Shown here one piece after another: positions 49,201 through 57,044 of a DNA stretch of 64,000 nucleotides. Below the pieces are notes generated by a model. That model worked only from the letters and a program-made list of their open reading frames with translations, ran no database searches and was not told the DNA's origin. The stretch spans positions 75,668,501 to 75,732,500 of the forward strand of contig CATIUR010000003.1 of the NCBI GenBank assembly GCA_949592205.1, in the 5' to 3' direction. A program made the position numbers and the translations under genes. Origin of the DNA: Helichrysum umbraculigerum. Its lineage: Eukaryota > Streptophyta > Magnoliopsida > Asterales > Asteraceae. Each line of letters starts with the position of its first letter. Positions within the stretch are counted from its first letter, which is position 1.

Positions 49201-50621
49201 CACTCAACGATGAAAACTTGAAAAATGAAGCCTTGCGGGGCTTGGATAAACAATTCGAAATCAAACCCGATGGAACTCGATACTTCTCTAACCGGATGTG
49301 GTTACCCAAATTCGGAAACTTGCGAGATTTGGTGATGGCTGAAGCTCACAAATCTCGATACTCTATACATCCTGGATCTGACAAGATGTATCATGACGTC
49401 AAAGGATTGTATTGGTGGCCTAACATGAAAGCTGACATCGCCTTGTACGTCAGTAAATGCCTAACCTGTTCCAAAGTAAAGACCGAACATCAAAGACCCT
49501 CTGGGTTGCTTCAACAACCTGAAATTCCTCAATGGAAATGGGAACAGATTTCCATGGACTTCATTACCAAACTACCGAAAACTTCGAGTGGTTGCGATAC
49601 CATTTGGGTGATCGTGGACCGTCTCACGAAATCTGCTCATTTTCTGGCCATCAAGGAAACCGACAAGATGGAGCGTCTGACTCGCATCTATGTCAAAGAA
49701 ATCATCTCGCGACACGGTGTACCTATCTCGATCATCTCGGATAGGGACAGCCGTTTTACTTCTAACTTTTGGCAATCGCTACAGAAATCTCTTGGTACTC
49801 GTCTGGATATGAGTACTGCTTATCACCCGCAAACCGATGGCCAAAGCGAGCGAACTATTCAAACACTGGAGGATATGCTACGAGCCTGCGTAGTTGACTT
49901 CGGTACTTCTTGGGAAAATCACTTACCGTTGTGCGAGTTCTCGTACAACAACAGTTATCATACCAGCATAAAGGCTGCACCCTTCGAGGCACTTTACGGA
50001 CGTAAGTGCCGATCACCTGTCTGTTGGACTGAGTTAGGAGAATCCCAACTCACGGGTCCAGAAATCATTCAAGAAACTACTGAGAAAATCGTTGGTATTC
50101 AAAACCGGCTGAAAGCCGCACGTGACCGTCAGAAAAGCTATGCTGACGTGAGACGCAAACACCTTGAGTTCCAGGTAGGAGACAAGGTACTTCTCAAAGT
50201 GGCACCGTGGAAAGGTGTTATTCGATTCGGGAAACGAGGCAAACTAAATCCTAGATATATCGGACCATTCGAAATCCTCGAAAGGATTGGTCCAGTGGCT
50301 TATCGCCTGCAGCTTCCTGCTGAACTTAGCAGCGTACACAACACATTCCACATTTCTAACTTGAGGAAATGTCTGTCTGACGAGACGCTGATTATACCGC
50401 TCGACGAAATTCAAATCGATGATAAACTTCATTTCGTCGAGAAACCTATGGAAATCATGGACCGTGAGGTCAAGCAATTGAAACAGAGTCGTATTCCCAT
50501 AGTAAAAGTCAGGTGGAATTCTAGGCGCGGCCCTGAGTTCACCTGGGAACGGGAAGACCAAATGCGACAGAAATACCCACATCTCTTCCCAGACAACGCA
50601 CCGTCCGTGCACTCAAGCTAA
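46215..50621 (+). CDS. Gag-pol polyprotein, Tekay-like chromovirus (retrotransposon 1)
   Basis: An uninterrupted 1,468-residue frame. Domains in order: Gag about 60-200; Cys/His motifs CPKC..H near 275 and CCHC knuckles CSNCKRFGHLAKDC (288-301) and CFGCGNTGHFKKDC (316-329); aspartic protease with DTGAD at 373; reverse transcriptase about 560-750 with FIDD (Asp 709-710); RNase H with first Asp at 856; integrase zinc finger (His 1045, Cys 1082 and 1085); integrase core Asp 1115, Asp 1176, Glu 1212 with 35 residues between the last two. The C-terminus, about 1,400-1,460 (VKVRWNSRRGPEFTWERED), resembles the chromodomain of Tekay/Del elements that targets chromatin. All key residues are present, so it appears functional. 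Gag and Pol share one frame with no shift. Confidence 0.95.
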   Translation: MPPKTRPYTDAQITSLITQAVTEALARNTPPNSSRNSDAAETTTAKPCSYKDFQNCKPLNFAGTEGAIGLVRWIEKVESVFLICNCAEGDKVKFSVSTFTDTALTWWNTYAQTVSVATAYQLPWEELKKMLRGEYCPRDELKQLEVEFWNHKMLGNDITGYTNRFHQLALLCPTMVDPEYKRIEKFVDGLPERLQDLVTSSKPGTIQSAIRMAHELTANSVRRGTTSTPSANNKRKWEGNPNSSNQTSNKKPEYIKAYSSGTSEKKGYSGSRPYCPKCNRHHDGSCPCSNCKRFGHLAKDCRTNIPTPNTNAPKACFGCGNTGHFKKDCPKLKNNNPARGRSFVIKAGEARQDPNVVTGTFLLNDLTASVLFDTGADSSFISEKFSPLLDITPTALDAKYIVELANGNLIETDSIIHNCTLNLTNETFPIDLIPVEIGSFDIIVGMDWLSKHRAEIICHDKLVRIPLVSGGTLVLQGETGRRNLNIVSCLKTRKYLRKGYQAILAHVTEKKSEEKRLEDVPIVRDFPEVFPEDLPGLPPPRQVEFQIELVPGAAPVARAPYRLAPSEMQELSNQLQELLDRGFIRPSSSPWGAPVLFVKKKDGSFRMCIDYRELNKLTIKNRYPLPRIDDLFDQLQGSSVYSKIDLRSGYHQLRVRDNDIPKTAFRTRYGHYEFQVMPFGLTNAPAVFMDLMNRVCKPYLDKFVIVFIDDILIYSRNEQEHAQHLKTILGLLKHEELYAKFSKCEFWIRTVQFLGHVIDSQGIHVDPAKIEAIKGWESPTTPTEVRQFLGLAGYYRRFIENFSRIAVPLTTLTQKDKKFDWTDKQESAFQLLKNKLCSAPILSLPEGTDDFVVYCDASHQGLGCVLMQREKVIAYASRQLKIHEKNYTTHDLELGAVVFALKIWRHYLYGTKSTIFTDHKSLQHIFDQKDLNMRQRRWVELLSDYDCEIKYHPGKANVVADALSRKERVKPLRVRALSMTIHNELPTQILTAQLEALNDENLKNEALRGLDKQFEIKPDGTRYFSNRMWLPKFGNLRDLVMAEAHKSRYSIHPGSDKMYHDVKGLYWWPNMKADIALYVSKCLTCSKVKTEHQRPSGLLQQPEIPQWKWEQISMDFITKLPKTSSGCDTIWVIVDRLTKSAHFLAIKETDKMERLTRIYVKEIISRHGVPISIISDRDSRFTSNFWQSLQKSLGTRLDMSTAYHPQTDGQSERTIQTLEDMLRACVVDFGTSWENHLPLCEFSYNNSYHTSIKAAPFEALYGRKCRSPVCWTELGESQLTGPEIIQETTEKIVGIQNRLKAARDRQKSYADVRRKHLEFQVGDKVLLKVAPWKGVIRFGKRGKLNPRYIGPFEILERIGPVAYRLQLPAELSSVHNTFHISNLRKCLSDETLIIPLDEIQIDDKLHFVEKPMEIMDREVKQLKQSRIPIVKVRWNSRRGPEFTWEREDQMRQKYPHLFPDNAPSVHSS

Positions 50622-50644
50622 TTTCGGGACGAAATTTCTTTAAC

Positions 50645-50654
50645 AAGGGGAGAA
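50645..50654 (+). other. Polypurine tract (retrotransposon 1)
   Basis: AAGGGGAGAA immediately before the 3' LTR; primer site for plus-strand synthesis. Confidence 0.9.
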
Positions 50655-53059
50655 TGTAACACCTGCTAAATTAGGATAATTATTTATGCCTAATTGATTG
50701 TAACTAGTTGTAATTAGTATGTAATAGGACTAATTGCAGACTCTATTTGTATATATATATAAGGTGAATTATATATATATATGTGTGTACTTACGCGATT
50801 TGGATTAATCGTACGAATTAACCGGACGGAGTCCGACACAATTATTTTGACGTTGGTGACAGAAACTTACCTAAATAATGAGAACGTATTTTATTATATA
50901 AAATACACAGCGAACAAACATTATTTATAATATCGCGACGACATTTTAAATAATTTAACGAATACGTATTAAACGCGAGTTAAGAATTTTAATACTTCGA
51001 CAAATGTTTTTATAATTAATTTCAAGGCATTTCATTAAAATATTCCCGTCACCTTTTAAAAATATAACTGCTTGATTTAACGTCTAAACGACGGAGGAAA
51101 CGAACACCGCACGGGGTGCGGGGACCGGAAAATGGGAGGATAACCTCCCATTTCCCCACCTTCTCTTTCATTTCATTTTCATTTCTCTCTCTCTCTCTTT
51201 CTTTTACTTTCAAACCACCAAACCAATTTTATCACTAAAATCGCAAAATAACACCACGAAACCTCGCCGAATCATACCACTCTTTTGGAGAAAAGTGACC
51301 ACGACAACACGATCTACAATCCTATCTTTCCGGAATTTCATTTCGGCAAATTGTAAGTTCCCGACAAAACCCGAAACTCTCCGTTTTTGCTCATTTTTAC
51401 GTTTTTTTGGTTTATATATGCTTAAAATGTCCAAAAATGGGTTGGGTAAAAGATTTGGACCGAACGGAAGCTTTTCGACCGATTTTCCGGCCACCAAAGT
51501 CCGATCAGACCGCTACGTCGCAGAGACGCTGGACTTTCTGCGACGTAGCTCAAAACGTCGCATTTTGTGGCCAACGTCGCATTTAGCGACGTCACGGCCT
51601 ACGTCGCACAGATATCCCAACGTCGCACTAGCGACGCAGCCTATTACGTCGCATTAACTTGCGGACGTCGCACATAGCGACGTAGACTTTTACGTCGCAA
51701 ACCGAACCAACGTCGCATTAGCGACGTCGCCTCCTACGTCGCATTGATTTGCGGAGGTCGCATCATGCGACGTACCTCCCTACGTCGCACCCTACGTCGC
51801 ATGCTACGTCGCACAAACCAGAACCTTGAAAAGTCAGATTTTACTAAGTGTCGAACTTACACAACTTCAATACTTATGTCATACGACTGAACAAACGTCA
51901 TAGAACATACTTTCTATTACAAATACACTAAATTGCGTTATAAATGATAACGCTTTGAATCATTATTACAAACCGTCACCAACGGGCCATATTTGTTTTC
52001 AAACTACAAACGGATTACTAAACAAACACTTGGACATAATGAGTTGTGTAAACAACTAGCCTAGATGGTCTTGCGAGACATCTACTTACTTAACCTTATA
52101 TGTTTAGGCATTTGAAGGTTACGGGTTCGGAGAACCTACGGTTGATATTACTTACTCGTTTATTGATATAAACGTACTTGCAAAGACTCAGGTGAGTCTT
52201 ACGGCCCCACTTTTACTGTTTTATCTTATTGGGGGAGAAACATGCAACTGCTTTTCTTTGAACACAAGTACTAGAACTGTTTACTATACCAAACGAAATT
52301 GCATGAGTTTACTTACAAACAGAAGTCTCTCCATCATATATCGTTAGTTATGGACTTAAGCGCGAACACTAGTTAATGGATCCATTAGGGAAATGACCCT
52401 CCCCACCCGGGGCAGTAGCGCTGCCACGTACTGATTTACACGTAGAAACGGGTGACTACTTATTCGTTACTGATGCTTGCTCACTTACGAGCATGTCACG
52501 GGAGCAAACATATTATTTACGGGTTAAGCTTCGATTATGAGCCTCATGGCAACGGTATAAACTTACTTATTTACATTTGCTGGACTGCAAATACTGATTT
52601 TACGATTGCTGGATTGCAATGGCTGATTTTACGCCTACGGGCACTACTAATGAAATCTCGTGTTCAAAGCCGATATTATTTACAAACCTGTGAGATTCAC
52701 CAACCTTTTGGTTGACACTTTTAGCATGTTTTTCTCAGGTACCCGGACGGAGTAGGAATACTCCAGGATTTTAGCTAGAGTCGCATGTTTTCAACACAAC
52801 TGCATTAACGGAGATTCTTAGCATTATCTTTTGTAGATTACGATTATGTAATAGAATCTCCCGCTATACGCGTGGACTCTAGGGGAAACTACATTTTGTA
52901 TACGAAAACACTAAGTTTTCAAACATTATATCTATGGAATGTAACTAATTTACAAAACGTCTCATTTAGAGGTCGTTTGCTGTATATCTTGTGCTTTGTA
53001 TATTGATTAGTAACACCCATGTATGCTTCCGCAAAACAGTGAATTTCGGGGGTGTTACA
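50655..53059 (+). repeat. Retrotransposon 1, 3' LTR
   Basis: 2,405 bp, identical by eye to the 5' LTR except for one fewer 12-bp unit in the ACGTCGCA array and one extra CT dinucleotide near 51,190. Confidence 0.95.
51513..51814. repeat. ACGTCGCA motif array in 3' LTR 1
   Basis: Same array as in the 5' LTR but with 13 direct octamers, one 12-bp unit fewer. Confidence 0.9.
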
Positions 53060-53317
53060 ATAATACAATTTTACTTTGTTAGGATTACCTTTTCAACACA
53101 TCTTATGTTATAGTGACTTCACAACTATAGTGTATTCATGCTGCAAATAATTTTCAAATGTAAAGTGAGATGTGCCCCTCCTATGTATTGAAAGCAACCA
53201 TAATACTACCTTAATAAGATGATTCAATTAAACCAATCATCAAATTCACTTGACATCATTTTTTTCCCTACAAAGTCTACCTAACGTAAGAATCCTACAT
53301 TTTAACATTTTAATAGC

Positions 53318-53343
53318 CCGCAAAATTGCGGGTCTTGATCTAG
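53318..53343 (+). mobile_element. Helitron 3' terminus
   Basis: Hairpin CCCGCAAAATTGCGGG, spacer TCTTGAT, then CTAG and T. It lies between the two retrotransposons. Confidence 0.7.
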
Positions 53344-54299
53344 TTTACTTCGAAAGTTCAAACTTTATTATGACTTTCAAAAATGTAGATTCGAGGGTTA
53401 GTGTAACACCCGCCAAAATAGGACTAGTAATTAGTGCCTAATCATATGTTAATACATGTAATTAGTTCTGTGTTAGGCTAATTAATGTATCGAATTATAT
53501 ATATATTGTTGAATATATATACGAAAATGCGATTTGATTAAATCGTACGCAATTTAAATCGAATGTATTTCGATTCAATTTAATACGGACGTTGGTGACC
53601 AATTTTATTAAATAACGCTTTTATGTCAAAAATATTATTTTGATAATATTTTGTATTCAATTCGTATCGTACAAACCGAACTTACACAATTTAAAACAAT
53701 AAAATGCGTAAACTAAATAAACAAACTAACTTACATCTTATAACACAAATATAAATTGATTTGTAAAATATTTAAACAATATATCGCGTAATAAATCGTA
53801 TTTTAAAACTTATAATCAAAATGTAAATAATTATTTAACGTTTAAACGACGGAGCAAACGAACACCACGCGGAACGCGGGGCGAGAAACTGAAAAGTGGG
53901 GATAACCCCACCTCCCACTCCTTTTCTTTCTCATTCTTCTATCAATTCTCTCTCTCTTCTCTTATTTCCTCCAAAATCACCAAATCACCAAAAACTCACA
54001 AAACCGCAAAATAACGTCACGAAACGCAACCGAATCACCAATATTTTTAGAGATTCACGACCACCTCGCAACGATCTACATTTCTACCTTTCCGGATTTT
54101 CATTTCGGCAAATTGTAAGTTTCCGACAAAATCCCGAAATCTCTTGATTCTTAGTATTTTTCATTTGTGGTTGTTTTTATAACTAGTATATGTCCATTAC
54201 AATGTATAGAACACGATTTCATAGCTTAAAAACGAGTTTAAAACGGATTTTTCGCCGGAAAAACGTTAACAGCCGGACTTTCTGGGCTGGTGTTCATCC

Positions 54300-54597
54300 A
54301 TGCGACACAAGCATTGTGTCGCATGTTGTGTCGTATTTTGGCCTTTATGTCGCATAAAATCCCTTGTGTCGTACCTTATGTCGTACCAGAAAATTAGTGT
54401 CGCAAGTCCTGCGACACAACCACTATGTCGTATTCTATGTCGTATTTCCATACGACACAATCACTATGTCGCTGTTGAATCAGCATCTCGCATCTATGCG
54501 ACACAACCCTTGTGTCGCATAGACATTGTGTCGCATTTTTATGCGACACAACCCTTGTGTCGCATAACTACCCTTGTGTCGCATATTGTGTCGCAAA
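54300..54597. repeat. TGTGTCGCA motif array in 5' LTR 2
   Basis: Direct TGTGTCGCA/TATGTCGTA and inverted TGCGACACA copies crowd 298 bp. The core GTCGCA is shared with the array in the other LTR family and lies at a comparable place in the LTR. Confidence 0.9.
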
Positions 54598-54740
54598 ACA
54601 CAGAAAACTCAGATTTTTACTAAGTGTCGAGACTCGAAATTTATCACTCGATTTTGCCCGAATTCAGATCCCAGATGCGTTTTTCGTCAAAGCAATATAG
54701 TAGAAATAAAAATTTTCCAAGCTGACCTGGCAGCTCGACC

Positions 54741-54826
54741 CCAGCCAGGGGCTCTGCCCCTTGGACCCCGCCAGGGGCTGCCGCCCCTTGGACCCCGCTA
54801 CGAGGGGCGCTGCCCCCGGACCCCCG
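54741..54826. repeat. GC-rich hairpin repeat in 5' LTR 2
   Basis: About three imperfect 27-29 bp units containing CCAGGGGCT(G/C) and GCCCCTTGGACCCCG; each can fold on GGGGC/GCCCC. Base composition is unlike the surrounding LTR, and retrotransposon 1 lacks it. Confidence 0.85.
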
Positions 54827-55939
54827 TACTTAGATTCCGTAACGGCTTCTAAAACACATTTTTCAAGTGAAACGCCACGAAATCAAAATAATAATAGTTG
54901 AGATTATTATTACAAATCCGTCACCAACGGGCCGTACATGTTTTCAAACACTTAACAAATCAACCAAATCGTAGTAATTTGGACATATATATAGTTGTGT
55001 AACAACTACAAGGGTGATCTTTTGAGATACCCAATCATGTTTATAACCATCGCGTGTCGTGGACACCCTCAGGTTACAAGTCTTTGGACTTCATACTCGG
55101 CTAATCAACTTACGTTTGTTTAAACGCTTTCAGACTCAGGTGAGTCTCATAGCCCCTCTTTTTACGGTTTTACTCAGGGGTGTGATATACTGCTCAACTT
55201 TTAACATGTGAACGCAAGTACCAACTTTTCATATACTACATGAGTTTTTCGAAACTAATCATTTTAAAGTCCTCCGTCAGCATAGTTGTTAATACGTTGT
55301 AGCGTGAATATTAGTATATGGTACCATATAGGATTGACCCACCTCGTCCGGGTTAGCAAGCACTAACCGGGTAAACGGACGTACTAATATTTGGGAAGAC
55401 GAATGTTGATTAGGCATTCGTGGAGGCACCTCGCCCGGATTTCTCTATAGGGGACCCGGCCCTCGAGTTAAGCTCAACTATGTGCTCATGGCTGTATACA
55501 CGATGATTATCATTTAATTGCTGGATGCAATTCATTATTTAATTGCTGGATGCAATTCATTATTTAAATCTTGCGGTTCATACGATATTACTTGATTTCA
55601 AACCTGTGAGCTCACCAGCTTTATAGCTGACCTTTTAGCATATATCGCAGGTACCCAGCAGTAGGATGTTTCTGCTTCAGGATTTAGCTCGAGTCAGCAT
55701 ACAGACGATTGAGATTTTCTTGCATTAGTATATTTTGTACAAGTACTTATGTACTGAAATCTCATTTTATTAAACTCGAGCTATGTAAAGCTTTAAATGT
55801 TGTAACATTTCAATTATCAATATATTTTGTTAAAACGACGCATATAGAGTCGTTTGCTATTTATCTTTGTGCTTTGTTATTGATTAGTAACACCCAAATC
55901 AAGCTTCCGCAAATCATCAAATTTGGGGGTGTTACAGAT

Positions 55940-55951
55940 TGGTATCAGAGC
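55940..55951 (+). other. Primer-binding site, tRNA-Met (retrotransposon 2)
   Basis: TGGTATCAGAGC three bases after the 5' LTR. Confidence 0.93.
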
Positions 55952-56264
55952 CTAAGGTTATAGTGAACTAGGTTGCATTTAGTGAGCCTAGACTATGACC
56001 ATTAGGCAGTATTCCTTATTAGGTATGACTGGTTCAGGGATTACAGCATACGAGTTTAATTTAACATAGCCTGATCAACTATGTACAATTAAGCAAAGAT
56101 GATGTAAGATCTGAAAGTAGTTATGGCTGAACAGGATACAATAGAAGACTCTGACCTCGAGAGAACCGAGACTCAAACATGTTTATGCTAGACACTCAAT
56201 AGGCTATATTATATAGGAGCTATATGAATATAGGCCTCAATCTTACTAACGCTTTGTCTCAGAA

Positions 56265-56756
56265 ATGGCAAACATCCCATCAAATTCATCTCGTTCTCCA
56301 TCCGGGTCGCAGAACCCAAGGGTAGCAAGGAGGAACAACAGGTTGCCTCGAGCTGGCCCGTATCCCACTCACATCGCCATACCGGCTTTAACTGCTAGGG
56401 TAAATCAACACGAGCAGCGACTTCGCACCATGGATGTCGTGTTGCAGGAAACAAATGAAAACTGGCGACTTACGTCTCTTGAACGCATAGAACAGGTCTC
56501 CGACGACCTTGAAACCACAAACAACAACATGGATGTCCTTCGCAACCAAATTATAGAAATAAGGGTGGAAAATGCCCTTCTACAACAAAGGATGGAAGAA
56601 TGTGAGCAACGCTCACATGAAGCAGAAGAGTATGCGCGCGGAATAACACAACGACTTGCGCTAGCAGAAGACAACGCCCGACAAGCTAGCAGGCTTGCAA
56701 ACACTGTGGACCGTCTTGTCACGATGATGGAACAAATTAATCTACGTCAAGACTAG
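56265..56756 (+). CDS. Extra ORF before gag-pol (retrotransposon 2), coiled-coil protein
   Basis: A 163-residue frame. The N-terminal 35 residues are Ser/Arg/Asn-rich (SSRSPSGSQNPRVARRNNR). From about residue 45 to 160 the sequence is Glu/Gln/Leu/Arg-rich with heptad-like hydrophobic spacing (for example NALLQQRMEECEQ and LANTVDRLVTMMEQINL), consistent with a long coiled coil and oligomerisation. I know no function. It occupies the same position as the unrelated ORF in retrotransposon 1, 288 bp before gag-pol, in its own frame. Confidence 0.65.
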   Translation: MANIPSNSSRSPSGSQNPRVARRNNRLPRAGPYPTHIAIPALTARVNQHEQRLRTMDVVLQETNENWRLTSLERIEQVSDDLETTNNNMDVLRNQIIEIRVENALLQQRMEECEQRSHEAEEYARGITQRLALAEDNARQASRLANTVDRLVTMMEQINLRQD

Positions 56757-57044
56757 TGTAGTCTTTGTCTTGTAATCTATCCTGTAATCTAGTAACTATC
56801 TACGCGCTACTCTATAATTCAGTCGGATGTAACAATTCCCGACATCTTTTGTAATACATCTGTAGGATGTAACCTTTGAACTCGTATTAGCTATCAAATA
56901 TTGCTTGTTGTTCAACTCATATTAATTGCCATAATTCTTTTTCATATTGATGTTATGTATTACCACCTTTATACATATACATCTGAAATAAATACAATTT
57001 TCTTACAAAATCTCATGTATCTTCATTTCTTTTATTGAAGAATC

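Larger units (their letters stand above)
42368..53059 (+). mobile_element. Retrotransposon 1: complete Tekay-like Ty3 (chromovirus) element, 10.7 kb
   Basis: LTRs of 2,415 and 2,405 bp begin TGTAACACC and end GGTGTTACA. The element is flanked by the perfect 5-bp duplication ATAAT (42,363-42,367; 53,060-53,064). It has an initiator tRNA-Met primer site, an extra small ORF, one open gag-pol frame with a chromodomain-like C-terminus and a polypurine tract. I found no base substitutions between the LTRs; they differ only by a 12-bp repeat unit and a 2-bp CT unit. It is structurally intact and very young. Confidence 0.95.
35338..53343 (+). mobile_element. Hypothetical gene-fragment-carrying Helitron, split by the Tekay-like insertion
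   Basis: A Helitron 3' end (hairpin CCCGCAAAATTGCGGG at 53,318-53,333, then CTAG at 53,340-53,343 and T) lies just downstream of retrotransposon 1. Upstream of that insertion is a run of unrelated exon fragments, a usual cargo of Helitrons. A candidate 5' start, TCTCTCTTAATATAATTTG preceded by A, lies at 35,338. The 3' end is convincing; the 5' end and the claim that all lies in one element are inference. Confidence 0.35.
53402..55936 (+). repeat. Retrotransposon 2, 5' LTR
   Basis: 2,535 bp, starts TGTAACACC and ends GGTGTTACA. It holds a TGTGTCGCA array (54,300-54,597), a GC-rich hairpin repeat (54,741-54,826), AGACTCAGGTGAGTCT (55,132-55,147) and a hairpin (55,710-55,764). Confidence 0.95.

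Noticed and set aside
53060..53401. Solo LTR or extra exon between the two retrotransposons
   Set aside because: The segment is the continuation of the interrupted host or Helitron DNA, shown by the ATAAT duplication and the Helitron 3' end.
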